Shown here one piece after another: positions 16,125 to 31,150 of a stretch of 64,000 bases of DNA. The translations under genes and the position numbers were made by a program. The stretch spans positions 2,604,001 to 2,668,000 of the forward strand of contig JAKZAN010000005.1 in assembly GCA_023053545.1 (NCBI GenBank), given 5' to 3'. Below the pieces are notes generated by a model that worked only from the letters and a program-made list of their open reading frames with translations, was not told the origin of the DNA and made no database searches. Each line of letters starts with the position of its first letter. Position 1 is the stretch's first letter. This DNA comes from Lepidurus packardi (taxonomy: Eukaryota; Arthropoda; Branchiopoda; Notostraca; Triopsidae).

Positions 16125-18549
16125 ATGAATCGAGGGAAGCGTCACAATGGAGATTGGATGGCCCATAAACTGCAACACTTTTTTTCCAGTTTTCCTTCAG
16201 CTCCTTCCACTTTAATTAGCTCCACTATGGGCAATGTCATTCCCGGAGCTTCTGGCAAACGGATTAGCCGCAAGACTAAACGCTCGACAAAAGGCAACTC
16301 CGATTTAGCCTATAGAAATACCTGGTCCTCTCTGCTAAAGACGTCGCAGGCAGACGGGCTCCAGTTAAGTTTTTTCCCCACGAAATCCCCCGTTTTCCAA
16401 TCCAGTATCCTAAAATATGGGAAAAGCTTCGACGACGATGACCTCATTTACTACCGACGCGGTTTAGGTAAAGTTGAGTTCGATTTGCCGTATCGCCGAG
16501 TCCGTAGTGCTAGTCCTGTTCGCCAGCGAAACAGAAATTCAAAGATGATGAGCTTTGCGGACTTGGACCCCATTTCATGGCCAGGGAAGAGGCCAGTGTC
16601 TCCATTCATCCTTGAGAAATTTATAAGCGAAGCTGCCAGGCAAATAAGCCTCAATCTATATACACCTATGCTTAGCAAGAAAGATTCGCTAGAAGTAAAT
16701 GTATCTTCCGCTTGTGAATCCATGGATGTCAACACCTCCAATTGCAGATCCACACTCGATTCCATGGGTGTGAATGCTAGCTCTACCTTAACTTACAGCG
16801 GCAATTCAATAGAAGTTCATCCTTCCATATCTTCCAACCAAATTAATTCATCCATCGAAGCCCAAGTTTCTTCCTCAGCAGACCCACCAACGTCAGATAA
16901 CTCTATATTGGTTAACGTAACGTCGTCACCTCCTACAAGCGGCAGTTCTATGCTAAACAACGTCTCCTCGTCTAGCGATAATGTAGAGCGCATTGTAGCT
17001 CGAATACTTCATAACGAATCATCAGCTTTGACCTCAAGTAGCCGAAGACTACACAGGCCATCACACAATCCCTATGGCCAAGAATGGACCAGGCGTTTTT
17101 TATACACGTAACAAAACAGTAGCTTCAACTGTTTTCTTTAAAAAAAAATCTTTTACAGGTTACCAGTACCAACGCATACTCCGAGAGTAGAATCGCCTTC
17201 CCCTCGCAGATCACCCCTGAATCAGCCATCTGTGGACCTTAAGAAGTACTGCTCCAGCCCAGAACTACGCGACTTGTGTATTTGGCAAAACTGGCGTGAT
17301 TTCACTGGAGATAAATTCTTGACGCAGCTCCGAAGTCGTAGAGTGATTGCTGAACTAGCGCGAGAAAAAGCCCTGGAAGAAGAAGCTTACAGGTTAATAA
17401 TTACTCTCACACTAGGGACTTTTATTTTGCTAAATCAGCTATATTTGTAGGAGTTTGCGCAAAGAAGTACGCTCATTAGCCATGCAACGATCCTCTTCAT
17501 TGCCACGGGCTGCTTCAGCTCATAGTTTTCGCAAAACCACAAACACCGAAGAATTTGGGCAACGAAGAGCACAAAGTGGTCGTCGAAGACTGAAGTCTAC
17601 CACTGTTTCAGACTTGGATAAAGAATTGCACGCGAAGAAAGCCCAGAACATGATGACTACTCTCCGACCCACGCAATCCAGTCCAAAGAAGGCAATAACT
17701 TATTCGTATTTGTCCCTTTATAGCTCATGGAAATTACTGCATTTCACGTAGGAGGCAAAAGAACGTTCCTCATCCAGGGCGGAGGATTCTAATACTCGCA
17801 AGCGTATTAAATCGCGCGAAAGTAGGCAAATGAAGTCGCCAATTATAGAAAAGAAGAAACAAGAAATTGCTGCGTTGCAACCAGCCAGTGGTGACAACAT
17901 TGCTTCCGTTTTGCGTCGCGCTATGGCCAGGTTCTCGAACTTTTGAGTTAGTTGATAACATTTTCAAAATTCCAGCAGGAAAAAGTACGAGCAAGAGGAG
18001 TTGATTTATGCAGTAGAGCGTCAACGCGAAACCGATCGACGACATCGGATTCGTGCCTTGCGCTTGGATCCTGCATGGAAAAAAGCTTCTGGGGCTGGCG
18101 CAAAAGTAGCCGACCAAGATATTCTTGCTCGCAAAAGCTACAAAGAAGTTGTGGAACGCGAACGACTGATGCAGTACCACATGGAAATGGAAGAAATGTT
18201 GGCGCGTGTATGGCAAATGCCTCCTCTTTTTGATCGCTTGCCTAAGGTAAATACATGTCACATGCTTCTTGTCTTCGTTCTGACACTTGCTAATCTCGCT
18301 ATGTGTTTCGCTTCGTAGCATCCAGAACGTTACACGTTCGACATTATTGAGGACGGCAGGTATAACTCTCCTACCAAAAGCCGTCCAAACACCTCTTGTC
18401 AGCTAAGGAAAGCATACTCACCAATACGACAGACACTCATAAACTCACCACTAAGTATTGAAAAACTCGATAACAAGAAAGCAATGGCAAATTTGAGAGA
18501 CGAAAAAACACGTCCTAGTACGGGCAAAGAACGCAAATCGAAGTCTTGA
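16125..18549 (+). CDS. FAM161-family-like protein (probable ciliary/centriolar protein)
   Basis: FAM161 proteins bind microtubules at the ciliary base and connecting cilium. Six exons: 16125..17107, 17159..17392, 17451..17691, 17752..17930, 17979..18246 and 18319..18549, about 711 residues, frame closed throughout. The first Met in the long frame (MNRGKRHNGDW) was chosen; upstream in-frame codons lack ATG. The first 330 residues are Ser-rich and low-complexity. The rest is basic and helical: LRDLCIWQNWRDFTGDKFL, REKALEEEAYRSLRKEVRSL, then KKYEQEELIYAVERQRE, and a region RERLMQYHMEMEEMLARVWQ followed by MPPLFDRL. The last part resembles the EMxxRVxxxPxLFE segment of FAM161A/B. Intron 3 has a GC donor and exon 5 a CAGCAG double acceptor. 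The family call rests on this one segment and coiled-coil character, so it is moderate. A 3' fragment of the gene is duplicated at 19726. Confidence 0.6.
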
Positions 18550-19585
18550 GTGTTACACTTGCATTGATGGATTGTTGTTCACATTGGACTGAATGTTACG
18601 TATGCCAGTTACATTGCACTTGTCTCACACTACTAGACCCACCTCAACGTTATACTGAGCAACTCGAGCACATGCAATTTTCTACTCATGACAATCTTGC
18701 ATCGAATATACGATGAATCATTTAATACAAGTTTATAAAAATCTCTAAAACCCCTTTCTTTCATCATGAAAAGATAACTGTACCTTCTTGCATAAGAATC
18801 ACAAATTAACCTATACCATGCAATTTTTAACGAGTTTAAGAAATATGCAGAACTAACTCACAAAGCTCAATGCGAGTAAGTAAACCGTACGAAAGATTCG
18901 ACCGTACCTAATTGAAAGTCCTTAATTTCGGCAGTATACGCGGCCAGAACCCCAGAAGTATTACCACCCTTATAGAATACAAAAACGTAAAGTAACGACA
19001 GTAGTTAACTTAAGTACGAAAAGGGAACTCCGGTTGGCTCCTAAAAATAATGTAGTAATTAAAGAACATCGAGAAAAACGTTGAACACAATACTTGGAAT
19101 AAGATAACTTAAACATTCTCCACTAAAAAAGAAACTCAACAAAAATATATTAATGACATAAATATTCGGCTCACTTTCCATTATATCTATTTCCATACAA
19201 CGTTCCATATCTATTGAAAGTGTTAAACTAAACGTTTTAAAGCCAAAAGTTTTAAACTTAAGCAACGTTGATGGAATTACTTAGGATTTGGAATTGTGCT
19301 CGGATTTTGTCAAGAAATCGGCTACTTGTTATTGTAAAGCTCCACAATTCAACTCAATTCAACTAAAAAAACGGCTCTTAGCAAAGCACAGCTTAACCAC
19401 GCCTTTGTTACGCCCAACTTCTGTCTTGTTTGCCGACGTGGTTCTAGTTGTATAACAAGAAAGAAATGTTATTTCTTGCATTTACTTTCTTAGAATCCAA
19501 AACTTACTTAAATATGTAAAACTTAATAAATCACTTGAATAAAAATTGAAAACGTTTAATTAAAAAAATATTTTTACAATTTCAA
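18440..19585. repeat. Array unit 0: FAM161-like 3' end plus AKR flanks with the AKR gene deleted
   Basis: The last coding bases and 3' flank of the FAM161-like gene (18440-18805) recur at 19726-20043. From about 18805 the sequence parallels units starting near 20043, 22722 and 29507. At about 19080-19127 the tail of an AKR final exon can be aligned (minus strand). The homology then jumps at about 19127-19137 to sequence lying about 130 bp upstream of the AKR start in unit 1 (compare 21749 onward). The AKR coding region is therefore missing by a clean internal deletion. Confidence 0.75.
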
Positions 19586-19588
19586 ATA

Positions 19589-19715
19589 CAGTGGTGCATC
19601 GCATAACGAACGCCTCGCGTAACGAACGTGCCGCATTACGAACGCGCACACGGTCCTGAAAACGTTATGCGTGACGAACGCGGTCCTACATTACGAACTG
19701 AACGAACCAGCCATA
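19589..19715 (+). mobile_element. pogo/Tigger-like transposon end (fragment)
   Basis: A TA dinucleotide is followed by CAGTGGTGCATCGCATAACG and several further ACGAACG motifs. The CAGTGG..TCG..ACGAACG pattern recalls terminal inverted repeats of Tigger/pogo-type DNA transposons, which insert at TA. No transposase and no matching right end were found, so this is a solo end or MITE remnant. It sits exactly between unit 0 and the duplicated FAM161-like fragment. Confidence 0.45.
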
Positions 19716-19725
19716 ACATCACCCT

Positions 19726-19830
19726 TAAAGTATTGAAAAACTGGATAGTACTGATACGTCCCAGTACTAGCAAAAAAACGCAAACCGAAATCTTGGGTGT
19801 TAACGGTCTGAATTGATGGATTGTTGCTCA
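19726..19830 (+). pseudogene. Duplicated fragment of the FAM161-like last exon
   Basis: AAGTATTGAAAAACT and later blocks (CCCAGTACTAGCAAAAAAACG, ATTGATGGATTGTTG) match the end of the FAM161-like gene at about 18450-18580. A stretch corresponding to about 18483-18508 is missing, which changes the frame. The homology continues into the 3' flank. It has no promoter or upstream exons and is a non-coding remnant of the segmental duplication. Confidence 0.75.
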
Positions 19831-20042
19831 CATTGGACTGAATATTACGTACGCCTGTTACATGGCACTTGTTTTACACTATTAAATTCACTTTAATGTT
19901 ATACTGACCAATTCGAGCACATTTTCTACTCGTAGCAACTTTCCTTCCAACATGAATCATTTAATATAAATTTACAAAAATCTGTAAAAGACTATCTTTC
20001 ATGGTGAAAACTAGCCGTATACCTACTTGCATAATAAAACAG

Positions 20043-22720
<2,678 letters not shown>

Positions 22721-22994
22721 CGCAAATTAACTTGTATCATGGGAAGTTAGAAAAGGAATCAGGACTAAGTTAAAGAGAGCATTGCAAGTACGTATGAAAG
22801 TACAAGTAAGCTTACGAAACATTCAAACATAAAAACTAAACTTCCATTAAATCCAATATATTTATTGTCAATACTTTCTAATACATGACCTTTAACTGTG
22901 AAAGTTGACATAATTCGGCAGCAACTAATGGTTACGTTTAGATATTGACGAAGCTGATAAAACAAATTGTTTCGCCTTCAAATCCGTGAAGAGC

Positions 22995-23900
22995 TAACGG
23001 TAAGCATTAGCTCAAGCTCGAGGAAAGGATTCCTGGTTGAATTTTCTCCATGTAAACTTCTATACGGACACTAACTGTACTTTGGCTTGAAAAAATTAAC
23101 ATTTGTTTCTACTTTTCGTTAGAGATATGAATTAAAAAATGAAACCGGCTGACACAGTGAGTTCTCTACACGCTTTGGTACTCCGAGATGTGGTACTTAT
23201 AGGCAATACATTTACCAAGTCTAAACATGGCGTGGATTGAATAACACTATGAGTTGCAAGATCATATTACATTCTCTGGTGCAATTAGCAAAATGGAACA
23301 CTAACAGTGCGCTCGATTTCGTACTGCAGTATTACCAAATCGACATCTTGGCTCTGCTGTTGCTCCAAAGAGAAGCTAAACGTTTGTTTGAATAATTTTA
23401 GCGCGCTTAAAAAGTAAAAGGAACTATTACTTTCTGGTTCAAAGACGTTGGAACGGATTTTTTTTCACATTTACAGTTCGTTTAAGCTTAGTTTAAGACA
23501 AATTGAAAAACTCGGTCTTTGGTTTGATTTCAGGGGGTCGATTGCCCTGGTAATATCAACACAGTACGCCTCATCGCAGGTACCTGGGGTTTTGCTGCCC
23601 TCATATTCTTGTACAGTATACGTAAAATTCTCAACTGGCTTCGTACGTGACTGTACCTGCTTATCAATTCCGTTGACGAACTGACCAACAGCAACCAACT
23701 GGAACTGACCAGGCAGCTTTTTTCTCTTGGAAATATTAGTTAAAGCTGCTTAATGAGTCCGCTTCCTTTCTTTCATTTCAATTTAAGCTAGTCAATACTT
23801 TCTATAGATGTACCCACCAACGTTATATTGAGTCTGAGTCAACACTGTCCGCCTTTGCCGTGCTAGGAATCTGTTTGACAGCAGCGTTGTGTCCTTTCAT
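22995..23900 (+). pseudogene. Ionotropic receptor pseudogene
   Basis: Several blocks match the intact receptor gene downstream. About 23080-23395 parallels 24945-25300 (GCTTTGGTACTCCGAGATGTGG, CGTACTGCAGTATTACCAAA). About 23532-23720 parallels the TM3 exon 26289-26515 (GTCGATTGCCCTGG, GGTACCTGGGG). About 23809-23895 parallels the final TM4 exon near 27087 (GATGTACCCACCAACGT). The exons coding for the ligand-binding S1 lobe, TM1 and pore are missing between the blocks, and stops and frameshifts interrupt the remaining frames. It is a degenerate partial copy in the same orientation. Confidence 0.8.
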
Positions 23901-24584
23901 GAAGAGCTTCTTGCAGACTTTCTTGCAGAGCTGAGGGGCGAAGCAGCGAATTGGGTATATTGTTAGTGCGCCGTAAACGATAAAGTTTGAGAACCACTGC
24001 GATACGGATTCGAAGCTTCGTAAACGACGTTTCTCCCAATCGTGTCTAAATGACAGATTTTCAATGTGAAAAATAGACAACAAAAACGCCGCTTCCAACT
24101 GCTACAATGAATTACTTACATTCTTCAGTAGTTATTTAAAGATTTATGAAGTCAAAGGTTAACGCCAACGGAACAATGCTCATAGAAAATTGAAAGGCTA
24201 TGTTCCTTTAACTTACTGACTGTGAATTTCTATTTGAAATATTTAATTCGAAGTCTACTGAAGTTACTTCAGTCTTGGTTCTACTGTACGATCTGATAAT
24301 TGGAACCTTAAAAAGCTACTAAATATCCCTTGGAATCACAAACTTGGCCAAAACGGCACAACCTTTAACCAACAGCCATTTAGAAAGCAATGTATCTCAG
24401 CAGGACTGGTGGCCAATTCATAACTGAACAAGTGAGTCCCATCCCAACTTTACACTTAAATAATAAGCACTATCAGCGCCCCGGTTACTTCATTAAAGTA
24501 TACACAACCTAAGTATTATGTCGTTGTATATAAAGGCACGCATGTTGTAGAACAGGCCCAGTAGCAAGCCATCTAACGGTCGAA

Positions 24585-27212
24585 ATGAAACTGTGGATGC
24601 TTCTAATGCTGCTCGTTTCGTTTTGTGGGAGCTTGATTGGTTTTGGAAATATGCCTCCGAAATTTACTTGTGGTGACTGCACACTATTTACTTGAACATT
24701 TTCAGAAGCTGCTAAGTCACAAAAGATAAAAATATTTAATGCTTGACTCCCTACCAAAAAGTTAAAGCTAAGCGTTTTCGTTTAACTGTTCACGAATCTC
24801 CCAGCACAGCTTGTTTAACGTTCAAGTTCGAGAAACGCATTCAAGTTTGTTGAGCATTCGCTCAAGCGTTGAGAAAAGCTTCCTGACAAACTCGCTTTTT
24901 GATTTGGCGGCTATGTTGCCCATGTTAACTTTTCCCTGGACACTAACTGTACTTTGGCTTGAGAAACTGATCATTTGTTTACTTTATAGATATTATTTTC
25001 ATTATATTATTTTATTTCATTATAGATACAAATACACGAATGAAACTGGCTGATACAATGAGGTCTCTTGACGCTTTGGTGCTCCGAGATGTGGTATTAA
25101 GCAATACTTTTCCCAAATTCAAACTCTGGGTTGGATTGAATATCGCTATGACTTGCAAGACCATGCTAAATTCTCTGCAGAAATTGGCGAAATGGAACAC
25201 TAACGGAGTGCTCGGTTTCGTACTGCAGTATTACCAAACTGACATCTTGGCGCTGCCGGCGCTCCAAAGAGAAGTAAAACTTTTGTTTGAATAATTTTGT
25301 AGTGTTTTTTTTTATTCAAACTGTCAACGGTCCGTTAGATGTTTTGGCGAGAAATAGCTGCGCGCTACGACAGAAACGTGGTAAGCTTTCTCAATGTAAT
25401 TGAAGGGGAGAAGGCAACGTCCAATAGTAAAGAACTCATCCGAGGGAAAACTTTAATCGCTTCTGCACGCGAGCAAAGACCTTCAACTTACGTCACGTTG
25501 AATAAGGAAGGTACTCGAGTGATTGAGATTACGGGTGACACCGTTGACATCATGGAGATCATTAGAAATAACCTTAACTTCAAGTGACTTATATAATTAT
25601 ATTCAACATTAACGAGTCCAGTTTATTCTTAAGTGGAATTTTTTATAGTATGCTTGTTGTTCCAACAATAGAACCTTCTGCTTTCATTAATGGCTCATGG
25701 AGTGGAGTGATTGGAAAGCTTGCGAGGAAAGTAAATACTGTTTCATACATGTCTTCTGAAACTTTTAAGAAAAATCATTCACAAAGGATGATTATTTAGG
25801 AGATTGATATCAGTCTACAGCCCTTAAGTTTGGACTGGGATCGGTTTACTGTCGTAGACTACACCAGCGTTACACCTGGATCTGCCTTAGCTCTGCTGAT
25901 ACCGTATCCGAAAGAAATACGCAGTTTGTTGGCCAGCACTTGGCCATTTGCCTTGAACGTAACTTCCTTTTTGGTCGATGCATATTGTAAAACGCCTTCT
26001 CATGGTATGTGTGGCTCTAAAATGTAGGTTTGGCTATGTATCCTCGCTGCCATCGCAGTCGTAAGTGTGACATTAGGTTTGTCTTCAGTGGTTCCGGCAA
26101 GGATCATGCCACTAAGAAGAGCAATGCCTCAGTCTCTTTTCTTCACGTACGGGTTAATTATTTGTCAAGGTAGAAAAAACTTTTATTTTCTGAGCCAAAG
26201 GTACTTTGGAACTGAATTTCTTTCCCCAGCTCAGAGTTGGTTTAAAATTGTATTGGGGTGAGTAATAAAACTCTCGTTTGATTTTTAGGAGTCGACTGCC
26301 CTGGCAAATCCAACAAAGTACGGTTTATTGCCGGTACATGGGGCTTGGCTACTCTCATTTTCGTGTACACGTACAACTCTCAACTGACTTCTTATCTAAC
26401 GGTGCCGCAATTGTACCCGCTCGTCAATTCCATCGATGAACTTGCCAGTAGCAACCAATTGAAACTGACCATAATGCCAGGAAACTTTTTTCTTACCGAA
26501 ATACTAGTTAAAACAGTCCAATGAGTAATTTTCTTTCACTTCACCTAAAGCGAGTCAATAATTTATATAGAACGCCACCTCTGGATCGTATAAAGTACTG
26601 GGTGATAACATGCGCGCTAATTTAAACCTTCACCTCGCGAAGAACTTCGAGGATGGACTGGCAAAAGTCATCTCTGGTAAATACGCGTTTGCTATAGTAA
26701 GTTTAAACTTCCTGCTAAACCACAATTGAAACTTTCATTTTGGATACATCGTTTCCACTTGCAGAGTAGATACTCTGGAGCTTACTATGGAAACTTGTTG
26801 TTCAACAGAACGCGTACCTGCACTGTCATGTTTGCTGAACAAACCCTAAATTACTTGCATACAAGTTTTATGATGCAAAAGCGTAGTCCCTATCTACCTG
26901 CCATCAATATTAAGTTACAGAAAGCTTCATTTACCATTACTACTTTAAAAACTTTAGTTACTTTAAAATTTTAATGATAGATTAATGCAAACCAATGAAG
27001 TAGGTATTGTGCAATACATTATGAAGCACAGTGGCAAAGGATTACCTCGTTTTGAAGACTATTGCCAAGTATCCGTCAAAGATGTACCCACCAACGTAGT
27101 ATTGACTCTGAGTCAACTCCTATCTGCGTTTGCTGTGCTGGGAATCGGTTTAACAGCAGCGTTTATATCGTTTCTTTTCGAGAGTTTATCATCAAATTCA
27201 CCAGAAATTTAA
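24585..27212 (+). CDS. Divergent ionotropic receptor (IR family, glutamate-receptor-like channel)
   Basis: Arthropod IRs are chemosensory cation channels in sensory-neuron membranes. A signal peptide MKLWMLLMLLVSFCGSLIGF opens at 24585. The 5' exons between 24673 and 25025 could not be joined in frame with confidence. Well-supported exons: 25026..25273, 25339..25583, 25649..25730, 25800..25958, 26028..26169, 26289..26515, 26571..26696, 26765..26913 and 26981..27212, with the frame closing from 25339 to the stop (454 codons including stop). The S1 lobe contains LIRGKTLIASAREQRPSTYV, NGSWSGVIGKLARK, EIDISLQPLSLDWDRF and ALLIPYP. TM1 follows as VWLCILAAIAVVSVTLGL. The pore helix and loop is SLFFTYGLIICQG. 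TM3 is TWGLATLIFVYTYNSQLTSY, where YNSQLTSYL replaces SYTANLTAFL. Then S2 with FEDGLAKVISGKYAFA, and TM4 LSQLLSAFAVLGIGLTAAFI. The donor at 26516 (GTCCAA) is weak. It may be functional; an inactivating change in the unresolved 5' part is possible. Confidence 0.82.
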
Positions 27213-27350
27213 AACGCGAGTGAGACATAACTACATGCAGTTCTGGTCAATTAGTCTTTGCTGGAATTTGTATTCTTGTGAAATATGTAAAACAAAACAT
27301 GAAGTATAAACACTCACAGAACACCGAAAAGTCAATGCACGCAAAATGCT

Positions 27351-27356
27351 AATAAA
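27351..27356 (+). terminator. Polyadenylation signal of the ionotropic receptor gene
   Basis: AATAAA lies 139 bases after the receptor stop codon, on the same strand, before the end of the inserted block at about 27452. Confidence 0.5.
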
Positions 27357-27391
27357 TGCCATCTTTTGGCAAGTTATCAAAATTGATGATT

Positions 27392-28773
<1,382 letters not shown>

Positions 28774-29506
28774 CTTCACGGTTTCTGGACGAATTGTTAT
28801 TATTGTAGTGTTATCCAATTCTACTCAAGTTTCTGTTCGCAATTTAATGTAGAGTGTGTATGTGGCACTTTTACGAGCTAGTCTATAGTTTTTCGTGTAT
28901 AGTATTATACAGTATCGTGCGTGTATCGTGCACTGAGTGAATAGATACACACTAACATTGGTGTAGTACAAACAAAGTGTGACACAAACGGAATACGGAA
29001 GTCAAGATTGAAAAGCGGTACAGAACGGCTTGTATTATTGAAAAAGTTCGTTGACAAGAACTTTGCAAGTGTTGGGGCTGAGACGAGTTGTAACATCTTA
29101 TTGGTTTATATAGAAGTAGGGGACGTCACTGAAAAGGACGGTTACAATAACAAGTGGAGAGACCAAGGTTAGGTTCGGTTCAAAACATGTTTTTGTGACC
29201 CTATACCGTAACATGCCGTAACTCATCACAGGGCACGGGAGATTTAGTATCAACAGCTGACGAAACCATAGGGTTGTTGCTATTGTTTCAAGGACTACGT
29301 AGCCCCTATAAAAGTGGGGTTATAATGCATTGGGTGATTTTCATAGGAAGAATGACCATCAGTTTTAGCTAACCATTGAGGTGGCCGGGCTTCCACCAAC
29401 TGACTGGTCTGCATAATTCTGGTAAAGTTTATGGGCTACAAGCGGGGGCGGATGTATCCTCACAACACAACAAAGGTATGCGTACCTAATTTGCATAAGA
29501 AATCGT

Positions 29507-31150
29507 AAATTTACTTGTAGATTCGGAGCTAAAAAGAAAATCAGAACTAAGTCAAAGGCGGAATGTAAGTATGAAAATACGAGTAAGCTTACGAAAGGTT
29601 CAAACTCGAATAAACTGAACTTCCCTTAAATCAAGTATATTTCTTGTCAATACACATTTAATACACTACCTTTAATTGTGAAAGTCGCTATAACTCGGGC
29701 AGTATACCATCAACCCAGAAGAATTATCACTTTTGTCGAATAAGAAACGTAGAAACTACATCAGTAGCTTATTTAAGTGCGGAAAGGAAACTCCGGGTGG
29801 TCTCTATGAAAAAGTAAAATAATTATATACAATATTGCGAAATATGTTGATTGTAATACTTGAGATGTATCAAATTAAACGTTCTTCCTGCTTCGCCTTT
29901 ATCCAATGCTTCAAGTTTGCCTATATCTTCAGCTTCAAGGGTGAACGAAGTAATCTAAAACAGAGAAATTTACGTTAACATTATCAACAAGTAACACATC
30001 CGAAACGTACCTCAAAATTTTCCCGGAGTCTTTGTTCGCTAACGCTTTTTGGCAAAATGACAATACCCAATTGCGTCAAATAGCGCAACATAATTTGCGC
30101 AGGAGTTTTCTCATACTTGTTTGCCATATCAGCAACGGTCTGGTCCTTCAGAAGGTTATGGAAGGGCCTTAAATAAAACGATTATTATTGCGTCCTAAAA
30201 ATCAGAATTGTATACATACATTCCAATTGATTTAAAGAAGTTCTCCCTCCCTGGTGAGCCCAAGGGCATGTAAGCACACATGGCTATATTCAATTTTTTG
30301 CAAAATTCCTGCAAGGCTTTCTGCTGCAAATAAATGTGAACTTCCACTTGTAGAGCCACTGGACGATGACGCGCTACATGGATAATCCTATCTATCTGTG
30401 ATTCATTGAAATTTGACAATCCCAACGCTTTGATTAGCCCGGAATCAACGTATCGTTCGAGGGCCTATAACGTAAACGCTTTTGCAGTTAAAAATTGTAT
30501 CTGCATGGGTTCAAAACCGCTTTTACCTGCCAGATAGAAACAATGTTTGTCGAAACGTCCAGAGTAAGTTCTAGGACATTAAACGAAGTAGTTGAATTGC
30601 TGACTTCCTTGTCTGTATCCAAGCATCCGCAAGGAGCATGAATCAGATACAAATCAACATAGTCGACTTTCAGTTTATTGAGAGATTGTTTCAGGTATTT
30701 TTCGATACTTTCTGGGCGCATTCCCATCGGTGGCAGCTATCCGGAATACAAGAAAAATAGTATTAAATTAAAAAAAATCCCTGTGTAAGATTCTCTTGGG
30801 GGAGTCAATCTTCCTTTATTGTGTCACCTTCGTTACTATGAAGAGTTCTTCTCGTTTTCCAAGTCCGGCTTGAATCCATTTTTGTATCGCATTCCCAATT
30901 GCATCTTCATTCGCATAAAGAGCAGCTGTATCGATATGACGATAACCAATCTTTAAGGCTGAAAGTACAGCTTCTTCTACCACACTGTCAAAGGCCTAGA
31001 ACAAATCAATGCAGACGTACATAACTTAATTACTTAAATCCGATTTCATTACCTGAGACGTCCCTAGTCCAACTATGGGAATAGAATTACCGTTAGCTAG
31101 CTTTAGACACGTATTTGCCATCTTTGTTTCTCCACTATAACTTTGCTGTA
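29507..31150. repeat. Array unit 3 (carries AKR copy 3)
   Basis: It starts with GTAAATTTACTTGTAG, aligned to the starts of units 1 and 2, and is uninterrupted where unit 2 holds the receptor block (29690-29790). The homology fades shortly upstream of the AKR copy 3 start. Confidence 0.7.
29823..31121 (-). CDS. Aldo-keto reductase, tandem copy 3
   Basis: Six exons, complement of 29823..29954, 30011..30167, 30220..30464, 30527..30736, 30828..30995 and 31053..31121, give 326 residues. The start is [20 protein letters not shown]. The tetrad is intact ([24 protein letters not shown]); the Trp position after the catalytic His is Ala here. Exon 3 is two codons longer than in the other copies (around [12 protein letters not shown]). 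Like copy 2 it lacks the TAA after KY and ends ten residues later ([11 protein letters not shown]). Exon 5 and the adjoining intron are nearly identical to copy 2 (compare 27840-27905 with 30160-30222), suggesting late duplication or gene conversion. Its role is presumed the same broad carbonyl or aldehyde reduction; the substrate is unknown. Confidence 0.92.

Noticed and set aside
25012-25200. Minus-strand frame over the receptor's ATD-like exon
   Set aside because: It is a shadow of the plus-strand exon that is conserved between the IR gene and its pseudogene.
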